A stretch of DNA of 5,180 nt from CAZAMI01 sp964627805 (GTDB lineage: Archaea > Thermoproteota > Thermoprotei_A > Sulfolobales > NBVN01), in NCBI GenBank assembly GCA_964627805.1, contig CAZVLA010000054.1:1-5180 (forward strand), in the 5' to 3' direction. Shown here piece after piece: positions 1 to 5,022 of the stretch. The position numbers were made by a program, and so were the translations under genes. The notes under the pieces are model-generated. The model saw only the letters and a list, made by a program, of their open reading frames with translations. It did no database searches and was not told where the DNA came from. Each line of letters begins with the position of its first letter. The first letter of the stretch is position 1.

Positions 1-275
1 GTTCTGAAAATTAACTATACCACGGGAGAGCTGTTCCGGTAATACGGTTACTTTTTGAAATCTAATAATAAACTTTTCCCCAAAACGTTCCGGTATTACT
101 TCTCCAGGTTCCACGGTATGTAAAAGAAACTACTGCTAAAGAACATTTTATATTCATATACGAAAATACTTATGTTCAATGCGTAAAATTACTATCAAGT
201 AATTGGTATGTCTGGATGGGCTTTTGTAGGGAATAATTCAATATGGTCTTCATATTATACATATAGGGAAGTATT
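1..275. other. AT-rich non-coding leader upstream of the AbrB-like gene
   Basis: I see no convincing gene here; only very short open frames occur, such as seven codons from 179. The stretch holds a repeated GTTCC..GGTA motif (33-118, listed separately) and two TATA-like sequences, one near 146-153 and one near 252-259. The second is placed to serve the gene that follows. It is most likely the control region of that gene. Confidence 0.6.
33..118 (+). repeat. Triple GTTCC..GGTA motif upstream of the AbrB-like gene
   Basis: GTTCCGGTA occurs at 33-41 and again at 87-95, each followed by A/T-T-A-C-like sequence. A looser third version, GTTCC-AC-GGTA, lies at 108-118. The first copy runs on into GTAATAC (39-45), which is inverted as GTATTAC at 93-99. 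Repeats of this kind ahead of a small DNA-binding gene are a plausible operator, but that role is inferred. Confidence 0.4.
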
Positions 276-284
276 TTGAGGAGG
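252..284 (+). promoter_or_regulatory. TATA-like element and purine-rich SD near the AbrB-like gene
   Basis: ATATTATA at 252-259 fits a crenarchaeal TATA box and predicts a transcript start about 25 bases on, near 276-282. A strong Shine-Dalgarno-like run, GAGGAGG, lies at 278-284. It overlaps the TTG start at 276 and sits 12 bases before an in-frame GTG at 297. This leaves the true start of the following gene open. Confidence 0.4.
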
Positions 285-509
285 AAAGTAATTAGAGTGA
301 GAGAAATTACGGGAAAAAGGATAATTAACAAAAGAGAATACCACTACAAGTACTACACACTATCGCTCAACATTTACATACCTAAGAGAATGGTCGAGAA
401 ATACGGCAGAAACTATATAATGGAATTCAATAGGGATACAGGAGAGCTAGTAATAAGACCATCAAGAGGTACAGAGCTGGAAAATATCAAAGAATTATGT
501 ACCGATTAG
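276..509 (+). CDS. AbrB/SpoVT-like small DNA-binding protein
   Basis: A 77-aa basic protein, probably a dimeric transcription regulator. Residues 27-62 read as a swapped-hairpin AbrB-type unit: a strand with YTLSLNIYIPK, a short helix VEKYGRNY, then MEFNRDTGELVIRP. The S-x-x-IYIPK and TGELVIRP pieces are the recognisable hallmarks. The N-terminal 25 residues are rich in Arg and Lys and hold another likely strand (VIRVREI, 5-11). I used the TTG at 276 because it keeps that strand. GTG at 297 (70 aa) is an alternative, better placed for the GAGGAGG run at 278-284. No toxin gene follows it, so an antitoxin role is unlikely within this window. It converges on the minus-strand RHH gene. Its target is unknown; the GTTCC repeats upstream are a candidate for autoregulation. 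Confidence 0.7.
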   Translation: MRRKVIRVREITGKRIINKREYHYKYYTLSLNIYIPKRMVEKYGRNYIMEFNRDTGELVIRPSRGTELENIKELCTD

Positions 510-543
510 CTATATCATAACATTTGCGTCCAAGTGAGGTTAA

Positions 544-552
544 TCTTTTAAA
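544..552 (+). promoter_or_regulatory. TATA-like element for mini-ORF at 577
   Basis: CTTTTAAAT centres about 28 bases before the ATG at 577. That is the distance expected when transcription starts at or just before a start codon, as in leaderless archaeal messages. Confidence 0.3.
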
Positions 553-576
553 TCAGCCAAAATACATAATGGAAAG

Positions 577-654
577 ATGGAAATGAACAAAGGGATCAAC
601 GAAAAGAGACTAAGACTCTGCCTCAAGGTGCTTAGAAAGGGAGAGTGTTGCTAA
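577..654 (+). CDS. Possible 25-codon leaderless mini-ORF or 5' gene remnant
   Basis: The frame reads MEMNKGINEKRLRLCLKV followed by LRKGECC and a TAA stop at 652-654. The TATA-like element at 544-552 would put the transcript start at about the ATG, so leaderless expression is plausible. The LRLCLKVLRKGE stretch looks like the first helix of a helix-turn-helix protein. The peptide stops just where the rest of such a domain would be expected, 19 bases before the end of the convergent RHH gene. It could therefore be the surviving front end of a truncated regulator. I do not recognise a family, and chance cannot be excluded. Confidence 0.25.
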   Translation: MEMNKGINEKRLRLCLKVLRKGECC

Positions 655-673
655 TGAAGCTAAATAACCCATG

Positions 674-910
674 CTACTTCAAGTCCTCAAAGAGCCTCTT
701 GAGGTGCTTGCCGATATCGTCCCAGTACCTGTCGAGCAACTTGCAGAGCAAGGCTAGCTCTTCATGCTGATACTTGGGGACGGAGCCCTCGTAGAGCCTC
801 AAAATCACGTCAGAGTAGCTCTTCACCCCCATCCTCCTCTTGAGCTCCTTCAGCACCTCGTAAGCTTGAGGAGTCAGCGAGACGTTTACGTACCTCAAGG
901 GAAGCACCAT
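674..910 (-). CDS. Ribbon-helix-helix (CopG/VapB-like) regulator, copy A
   Basis: A 78-aa protein with an N-terminal RHH DNA-binding unit: strand RYVNVSL (6-12), helix A from about 14 to 27, a turn at MG, and helix B SYSDVILRLYEG (31-42). A charged, aromatic-containing helix (48-78) follows, likely for oligomer contacts. The VSLTPQAYEVLKELK...SYSDVI pattern is close to archaeal VapB-type antitoxins. No PIN-domain toxin gene is adjacent, so a CopG-type copy-control or autoregulatory role is more likely (inference). The frame stays open to a TTG at 979 (101 aa). I prefer ATG 910 because AAGGAGGG lies just upstream, the RHH strand then starts near the N-terminus as is usual, and the extra 23 codons coincide with the 11-bp iteron array. 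A near-identical partial copy lies at 5023-5180. Confidence 0.75.
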   Translation of the reverse strand: MVLPLRYVNVSLTPQAYEVLKELKRRMGVKSYSDVILRLYEGSVPKYQHEELALLCKLLDRYWDDIGKHLKRLFEDLK

Positions 911-923
911 TAAACGATCCGAA

Positions 924-940
924 CCCTCCTTGAAATTTTC
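924..940 (-). promoter_or_regulatory. SD and TATA-like sequence for RHH copy A
   Basis: Read on the minus strand, GGAAAATTTC (about 932-941) lies roughly 27 bases before ATG 910 and could be a TATA box giving a nearly leaderless message. AAGGAGGG overlaps the region just downstream and sits about 13 bases before the ATG, slightly far for a normal SD. Both point to the ATG at 910 rather than the TTG at 979. Confidence 0.35.
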
Positions 941-1047
941 CTTGAAGCTTGCCTCACTTTTGCAACAAGTTTGGGACAACTTTGCAACACTCCCCTCCTT
1001 GAGCTATCAATGAGGATTCAATGACTTCTCAAGGAAGCTTCAAGGAA
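938..1047. repeat. Perfect 13-bp inverted repeat flanking iteron array 1
   Basis: TTCCTTGAAGCTT at 938-950 is exactly inverted as AAGCTTCAAGGAA at 1035-1047. The arms enclose the first TTTGCAACA array. The right arm also overlaps an 11-bp direct repeat, CAAGGAAG.., at 1030-1040 and 1041-1051. Confidence 0.6.
959..991. repeat. 11-bp iteron array 1 (three units)
   Basis: The units begin at 959, 970 and 981: TTTGCAACA-AG, TTTGGGACA-AC and TTTGCAACA-CT. The 11-bp step places each site on the same helix face. The array sits directly upstream of the ATG of the RHH gene on its promoter side. It is a strong candidate operator for RHH autoregulation, and the protein assignment is inference. Confidence 0.65.
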
Positions 1048-1059
1048 GTGGTGAGTAGC

Positions 1060-1092
1060 TTTGCAACAACTTTGCAGCACTTCTGCAACAGA
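1060..1092. repeat. 11-bp iteron array 2 (three units)
   Basis: The units begin at 1060, 1071 and 1082: TTTGCAACA-AC, TTTGCAGCA-CT and TCTGCAACA-GA. They repeat the motif and 11-bp spacing of the array at 959-991, about 100 bp away. Two matching three-site clusters suggest cooperative binding or DNA looping between them. Confidence 0.65.
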
Positions 1093-1194
1093 GTTGCCCA
1101 CCAAACAATTCTGTTTCTGCGAGTTAGTGGGACCGTAAGTGCACGGGTTAGAAGGCCCCGGACGAGTTAATAATGATAAAAAACCAAGGGGAAA

Positions 1195-1347
1195 ATGCGC
1201 AAGATTGTTTTTAAAATCCTGTGCAATAACTCCGACCTCGTGAAGGACTTCTTAGTGATACTACTGCCTCCACCTCTTGGGAAAATAATCGCTTTGGTAG
1301 TGCGCCTCGTGATGAGTTACTGTTGTAACCGACTACGGCCTTCATGA
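1195..1347 (+). CDS. Possible 50-aa hydrophobic small protein
   Basis: ATG at 1195 opens a 50-codon frame ending with TGA at 1345. It has a basic start (MRKIVFK), a hydrophobic core DFLVILLPPPLGKIIALVV and a second hydrophobic stretch LVMSYCC, then a basic tail. That would fit a small membrane-associated protein. An AGGGG run lies close upstream, with AT-rich sequence at 1166-1183 about 25 bases before the ATG that could act as a TATA element. It lies inside the putative origin region and I recognise no family, so it may well be a chance frame. An internal GTG at 1240 would give 35 aa. Confidence 0.22.
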   Translation: MRKIVFKILCNNSDLVKDFLVILLPPPLGKIIALVVRLVMSYCCNRLRPS

Positions 1348-1357
1348 TACTCGCTAC

Positions 1358-1433
1358 ATGGTGTGGGTGTCCACCATCTCATGGTGGGATAGTTCACCAT
1401 TGCATGGTGACCCCAACAACCATACAATGGTGG
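1358..1433. repeat. 23-bp-phased palindromic iterons (3.5 units)
   Basis: Three palindromes share the form CCACCAT-NNN-ATGGTGG. They are 1371-1387 (perfect, loop CTC), 1394-1410 (perfect, loop TGC) and 1417-1433 (one mismatch, loop ACA). Their centres are 1379, 1402 and 1425, exactly 23 bp apart. A lone right half-site, ATGGTGT, at 1358-1364 is in the same register. Each is a good site for a dimeric DNA-binding protein. Strict phasing suggests an assembly platform such as origin iterons or a centromere-like partition site. Confidence 0.75.
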
Positions 1434-1500
1434 TAGGAGGACCTTGGTATAGCTTTGCCACGTGTCGACAAAGGTTGGTGTGCTTAACTCCTTACCCCTA

Positions 1501-1600
1501 GCAATTTCCAGTAGCTAAATTGGTTTGCATTACTCATTTAAGTGCATTATGTAATTTAGATATGTACAGTTATCATTTATTTAACCATGATTATTATAGT
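1501..1600. other. AT-rich block, candidate DNA unwinding element
   Basis: GC content by hand count is 26 of 100 (22% over 1541-1600), against about 49% in the 80 bases before it. TGCATTA is repeated at 1526-1532 and 1543-1549. It lies between the palindrome array and the GTTAC array, where an origin-melting element would be expected. Confidence 0.4.
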
Positions 1601-1629
1601 AAAAACCAAGGGGTCCCCTATACTAACTA

Positions 1630-1746
1630 ATTGTTACACTGTTACACAGGTTACATGTGTTACATAGTTACATAAGTTACTAGAGGGGTCGGCTATTCCT
1701 CTGCAAAAAACAGGTGTGTGCTAGAGGCGTGTAACAGTGTAACAAT
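1630..1746. repeat. Perfect 18-bp inverted repeat enclosing a GTTAC array
   Basis: The arm ATTGTTACACTGTTACAC at 1630-1647 is exactly inverted at 1729-1746, with 81 bases between. GTTAC starts at 1633, 1641, 1650, 1659, 1667 and 1676, an 8-9 bp step, and the inverted form GTAAC recurs in the right arm. CTAGAGG is repeated directly at 1680-1686 and 1721-1727. As RNA this would form a long stem; as DNA it offers many closely packed protein sites. It lies downstream of the primase-helicase stop codon. Confidence 0.7.
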
Positions 1747-1749
1747 GCC

Positions 1750-1852
1750 GCGTAACCATGAGAGGCAAATTAAGGGCATAGTATGTTACACGGGGTTTTG
1801 ATGTGTCGCACGATTATCTAGAACCTGTTTATGATTATTTTCATGGTTACGC
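1750..1852. repeat. Perfect 12-bp inverted repeat
   Basis: GCGTAACCATGA at 1750-1761 is exactly inverted as TCATGGTTACGC at 1841-1852. It carries the same GTTAC core as the neighbouring array and directly abuts the 18-bp inverted repeat. Confidence 0.5.
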
Positions 1853-1866
1853 TGGGTTTTGATATG
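1785..1866 (+). repeat. 21-bp imperfect direct repeat
   Basis: Positions 1785-1805 and 1846-1866 match at 18 of 21 bases. Both begin with GTTAC and share GGGTTTTGAT, and they are 61 bp apart. A further GTTACATG follows at 1867-1874. They extend the GTTAC repeat family towards the rep gene. Confidence 0.55.
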
Positions 1867-1885
1867 GTTACATGTTCTGTGCAAT

Positions 1886-1914
1886 CTATATATGCCACGT
1901 AGCCATAGGAGGAG
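1886..1914 (+). promoter_or_regulatory. Promoter-like sequence reading antisense into the rep gene 3' end
   Basis: CTATATAT at about 1885-1893 resembles a TATA box, and AGGAGGAG at 1907-1914 resembles an SD. No start codon follows at a useful distance; the nearest candidates are GTG 1937 and ATG 1949, and that frame is antisense to the primase-helicase gene. If active it would make an antisense RNA over the rep 3' end. Confidence 0.2.
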
Positions 1915-1932
1915 TTAGAATATTACATAACC

Positions 1933-4845
1933 TTAAGTGAGAAAATCTATGAATTCTCTAAGGTTTACTCTAGCACCTCTTAGTGTCTTCTTTCCAATCC
2001 TGAAGACGCCGTACTCCCAAGATAGTAGTTCAGCGATCGATTTTAGACCTCCAATATCACCTACTAGGTTTCTTATCTCCCTAGCAAAATCAGTAGTAAA
2101 TATTACATAATCATCCTTTAGTGTTACCCATGGTAGTAACTTACTTTCAAGTACTATCCTCACTCTTTCCTCAAAGCTTAGCTCTTGTCTACTTATGTAC
2201 CTAATACCTTCACTCGACTCAACCATTACCTTGCCCACGAACTTGTTGTACTCATCATTAATCCTCTTTATTAAATATGACTTAATTGTCTCCTTAATGT
2301 CATCATAGATATTCTCCTCAGTTTCGTAAGTTAGGTTCACCCAGTCAGGTGCCTTAATCCCTACTTCTTCATAGGCTTTAGTAAGTAATTTTTTGGCTAG
2401 CTCCATAGGTTCTAAATCAAATAGTTGAGGGTTCTCTAGTATTTGCTTGGAGATCCAATAGCCGATCGTACTCAGCTTGTCTAATCTAGGCTTAACACTA
2501 TCGTCAAATTCACTTGCTCTATTAGGTGCTATTCTTTCACCATACGTAAACTTAATAACCAGCAGTCTCCTTAATAATGCGTCATCCTTTGGTAGCGATT
2601 TATTGGAGGTCATTATTAACGGTGCTAGGCTAGGTATCTCCGTGTATGATCCCTTAACGTACTTACCCCTAGCTATGGTTGACTCAATGGCTGACTTCAT
2701 AACCTCAATAACATCCTCCCGATAAATAGCACCACCTGGTTCATTGATTAGTATTGGGAAGGTCGATTGTGATAATACATAGCCCAACCTAGGTACTGTA
2801 TCAATACTGCTACCGCTCTTCCTATGTGCAGGTCCTAAACCCCACATAGCGAGTATGATTTCGCCTAAGGTTGTCTTACCGGTATAACTAGCTCCATAGA
2901 GGTAAAGCCAAGGTAGCCACTTGCCTTTCTGCTTAAGTATATAGCTGAATGGTGCTACTACCCCCCACTTAATGATTGTAGCGAATCTTTCCCTAGAGTG
3001 GTTGAACCAGCTATTAGCTAATTCATTTAGTAGTTCTAAGGTCTCTTTGAGTTCTTCCTTGGATATTTCCCTAGGTTTCCACCTAACTACCACTATGTTG
3101 TTGTCTATTAGATAGAACCCTGGAGCTTCAATCTCCTCCTTAATTTCGGCCTTACCCTTTCTCATATAACCTTGAATTACGGCATTAATTACATCCTCTA
3201 TTAGTCTCTTATTGTAAACAAGTCCCTCAGCCCTTAACCTAGCTACTATGTCTTGGATTGGTGCAGGTCCTACCTTAAGTGGCTTTAGTAAAGTCTTGCC
3301 CTCAAAAATCACCTCATACTTGTAGTTTAATCCACCAAGTGGATTAACATATACTGTTACCCTAGTAGGTGCTACTGGTGCCACCCTCTCCTTATACACT
3401 AACTTATTCCCATCACGTCTCACCCTAGCTATCACTAGCTTCCTCAAGTTAGCTACCGCATAGAGTTGTTTTTCGTAATCAAGTAGCTCAAATATTGAGT
3501 CCTTAAACGGACTGGCACAACCTAGTAGCTCTTCAATTCTGCGTACAACCTCTAAGGCCCTTTCTTCACCAAGGCTACTCTCTAGTACTTCTTGAACACC
3601 TGATTTACCCTTTACTCTTTCCTCAAGTTCTTTTGATATTGCCCTAGAGACATTCCTTCTTAGTATGCCTTCAACCCTCCACTCCTCAATGAGCTTATCA
3701 ACGTCTTGGAGCTCAGGTATATGACCTAACGCTTTCTTATAGCTATAGTATATCGTGCTTAACCTCTCATCAAGCTCGTCATCAGTTCTCTCCTCAGCTA
3801 GTATCCTGAAAAGCTTAGCTACCGTGACCGGATGGATTCTAGCCTTCGCAAACCAACCGCTAAGGAACAGAGCTAAGTATTGTCTTTGCCCCTCAACCCA
3901 CGCCTCCTTGAGTAGTTCCTTAATCTCCAGTAATTCATTATCTCCTAGTACCCTAAGCCTTGACTTTCTAACTCCAGCTACCTCTGTCTCGGATAATCTT
4001 CTCTCAAGTTCTTCAGGGTCTAATTCAGTTAATGTTGTCTTGATTATCCTAACGACCCTGTTCAATCTTGGATTTACTGAACCTACAAGCCTAAGCACCC
4101 TAGCTAGATCCTTACTTTGCCTATCAGCTCCTAATACATCAACTACCTTTTCCTCAAGCTTCCTTAGTCTCCATACCTCTACTTCATACCTTAACTTGAA
4201 GTATAGATGGTAACCACCACCAGAATCAACAACTATAGTAGGCTCATTACCTAGTTTGTTCTTTACCCTCTCAATAACGTCACTCAACGGTGGCCTATCA
4301 ACATATACCCACTTATCGTTACTCCTGTATATGCCCCTCAAAGCATAGTCATCAAGCTCCTTAAACCAATACCCTACCTTCCTAGCCTCTTCCTTGGTCT
4401 CCTCAGATATCGGTACATCATTAAGGTTCTCATAAGTCTTCTTAAAGTCCAGGTCAACCCATAACCACATGCCTCTATCAACATCACTAGCAGAACCTCT
4501 GCCCCTCTCGGGCTTCCTAAACCTTGGTAGTACTCCAAAGTACACATGGTACTTTTTACTTGCTAAATGACCATATTTGTTTATCAACCACTCACAAGCT
4601 TCTATTGGTGCATTAGGTCCCTCAAAGAATTTGATTAGCTTTTCTCCTTCATCATTTATAGCAAATATCTCAAACCATAGTGGCTTATAACTAGTGTATG
4701 ATCCCCATAGTCCCATAAGAAACTCTCTACATATTTCTTCTAGTTCCTCACCTACTATTGCTTCAAATTCATTATATGCTGTAGACACATTAACCTCATT
4801 GTGGCTACTTGTTGGGGTGGGGGTGGGGCCGTGGGCTCTGCTCAC
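1933..4845 (-). CDS. PrimPol plus AAA+ (SF3-like) helicase replication protein
   Basis: A 970-aa plasmid- or virus-type replication protein joining a primase-polymerase to a helicase. The N-terminal PrimPol domain (about 90-290) shows LWVDLDF with metal-binding D131 and D133, SGGGYHLYFK with H213, and KDLARVLRLVGSVNPR (245-260) with candidate third acidic residue D246. A linker (about 300-640) precedes the ATPase. That has Walker A GASYTGKT (650-657, K656), a Walker B-like strand FPILINEPGG with E702 and Asn in place of the usual Asp, a sensor-1-like MTSNKS (N748), and arginine-finger candidates R759/R760. The C-terminal 90 residues may be a winged helix (inference). It would prime and unwind at the origin. 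Start GTG 4845 has AGGAGGG seven bases upstream. The N-terminus GPTPTPTSS is low-complexity. The upstream RHH gene on the same strand recalls copG-repA of pRN plasmids, though overall similarity to RepA was not tested. Confidence 0.88.
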   Translation of the reverse strand: MSRAHGPTPTPTSSHNEVNVSTAYNEFEAIVGEELEEICREFLMGLWGSYTSYKPLWFEIFAINDEGEKLIKFFEGPNAPIEACEWLINKYGHLASKKYHVYFGVLPRFRKPERGRGSASDVDRGMWLWVDLDFKKTYENLNDVPISEETKEEARKVGYWFKELDDYALRGIYRSNDKWVYVDRPPLSDVIERVKNKLGNEPTIVVDSGGGYHLYFKLRYEVEVWRLRKLEEKVVDVLGADRQSKDLARVLRLVGSVNPRLNRVVRIIKTTLTELDPEELERRLSETEVAGVRKSRLRVLGDNELLEIKELLKEAWVEGQRQYLALFLSGWFAKARIHPVTVAKLFRILAEERTDDELDERLSTIYYSYKKALGHIPELQDVDKLIEEWRVEGILRRNVSRAISKELEERVKGKSGVQEVLESSLGEERALEVVRRIEELLGCASPFKDSIFELLDYEKQLYAVANLRKLVIARVRRDGNKLVYKERVAPVAPTRVTVYVNPLGGLNYKYEVIFEGKTLLKPLKVGPAPIQDIVARLRAEGLVYNKRLIEDVINAVIQGYMRKGKAEIKEEIEAPGFYLIDNNIVVVRWKPREISKEELKETLELLNELANSWFNHSRERFATIIKWGVVAPFSYILKQKGKWLPWLYLYGASYTGKTTLGEIILAMWGLGPAHRKSGSSIDTVPRLGYVLSQSTFPILINEPGGAIYREDVIEVMKSAIESTIARGKYVKGSYTEIPSLAPLIMTSNKSLPKDDALLRRLLVIKFTYGERIAPNRASEFDDSVKPRLDKLSTIGYWISKQILENPQLFDLEPMELAKKLLTKAYEEVGIKAPDWVNLTYETEENIYDDIKETIKSYLIKRINDEYNKFVGKVMVESSEGIRYISRQELSFEERVRIVLESKLLPWVTLKDDYVIFTTDFAREIRNLVGDIGGLKSIAELLSWEYGVFRIGKKTLRGARVNLREFIDFLT
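4814..4835 (+). other. G-quadruplex motif inside the rep gene 5' end
   Basis: Four G-runs, of 4, 5, 4 and 3 bases, lie at 4814-4817, 4819-4823, 4825-4828 and 4833-4835, with loops of 1, 1 and 4 bases. This is a canonical intramolecular quadruplex pattern on the plus strand, the template strand for the gene. It encodes the GPTPTPT stretch at residues 6-12. Confidence 0.6.
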
Positions 4846-4904
4846 GGTTCCACCCTCCTGAACTTGGAACTAAGTCTCCACACGGCGTTACCCTCTCCCT
4901 TCAT
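4842..4904 (-). CDS. Possible 20-aa leader peptide overlapping the rep start
   Basis: Reading on the minus strand from ATG 4904, the frame encodes MKGEGNAVWRLSSKFRRVEP and ends in TGA at 4844-4842. This stop overlaps the GTG start of the primase-helicase gene in a four-base GTGA junction, the classic arrangement for translational coupling. The rep SD (AGGAGGG) lies inside this frame, coding for its FRRVE end, so a ribosome translating the leader would pass over it. A still shorter frame from ATG 4924 (six codons) ends in a TGATG overlap with ATG 4904. The peptide itself is basic and I recognise no family. Translation is unproven; chance remains possible. Confidence 0.35.
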   Translation of the reverse strand: MKGEGNAVWRLSSKFRRVEP

Positions 4905-4936
4905 CACCACACCTCACCAACCATATGATTCTACAT

Positions 4937-4946
4937 ACTCTAAATT
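4937..4946 (-). promoter_or_regulatory. Weak TATA-like element for the rep transcript
   Basis: On the minus strand this reads GCAATTTAGA. It would set a transcript start near 4915, between the two short upstream frames and before ATG 4904. The match to a TATA box is only fair. The gene may instead be read through from RHH copy B. Confidence 0.25.
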
Positions 4947-5003
4947 GCTATTGTGGTCAAAATTAAGATAAGTTTACCAATAAGTTAAGAGCGCGTTAAA
5001 ATT

Positions 5004-5016
5004 ACACGAAACGTGT
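5004..5016 (-). terminator. Small hairpin after RHH copy B
   Basis: ACACG (5004-5008) and CGTGT (5012-5016) pair around AAA. On the minus strand the hairpin starts about seven bases after the TAG stop of RHH copy B and is followed by AATTTTAA. The stem is only five base pairs, so it would be a weak terminator, or an operator-like palindrome. Confidence 0.3.
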
Positions 5017-5022
5017 TACATA

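Larger units (their letters stand above)
1179..1613 (+). repeat. 13-bp direct repeat AAAAACCAAGGGG, two copies
   Basis: Identical copies lie at 1179-1191 and 1601-1613, and both follow AT-rich sequence. The first ends three bases before the ATG of the weak ORF at 1195. The second runs into the short palindrome GGGGTCCCC (1610-1618). The copies bracket the 23-bp palindrome array and the AT-rich block. Their function is unknown. Confidence 0.5.
911..1932. other. Repeat-rich, largely gene-free region; candidate replication origin
   Basis: About 1 kb between the RHH gene and the primase-helicase gene with no convincing gene beyond one weak 50-codon frame (1195-1347). It contains two 11-bp iteron arrays, a 23-bp-phased palindrome array, an AT-rich block at 1501-1600 (26% GC), GTTAC repeats, and several perfect inverted repeats. 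Iterons next to an AT-rich unwinding element beside a rep gene are the usual anatomy of a plasmid origin. A complex control or partition region is the alternative. Confidence 0.5.

Noticed and set aside
911..979. N-terminal extension of RHH copy A to a TTG start
   Set aside because: The extra 23 codons fall on the 11-bp iteron array and RHH proteins usually begin near the first strand. ATG 910 has better upstream signals, though the extension is not excluded.
674..979. VapBC toxin-antitoxin module
   Set aside because: The RHH protein resembles VapB antitoxins, but no PIN-domain toxin frame is found next to either copy in the window.
1309..1349. Possible C/D box guide RNA (GTGATGA at 1309-1315)
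   Set aside because: A box C match is present, but no proper CTGA box D or D' lies at the expected distances.
1427..1501. 24-codon plus-strand frame starting MVVGGPWYS
   Set aside because: Its ATG is part of the third palindrome, there is no promoter or SD at a sensible position, and it is too short to support.
1949..2110. 53-codon plus-strand frame downstream of the TATA/SD-like pair
   Set aside because: It is antisense to the rep C-terminus, and its ATG lies about 35 bases from the SD-like run, too far for use.
2477..2725. 82-codon plus-strand open frame
   Set aside because: It lies wholly antisense to the AAA+ domain of the primase-helicase, whose motifs are clear. Its Leu/Ser-rich composition is that of a shadow frame.
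3755..4213. 152-codon plus-strand open frame
   Set aside because: It is antisense to the PrimPol and linker part of the rep gene and is a Ser/Leu-rich low-complexity product with no recognisable domain.
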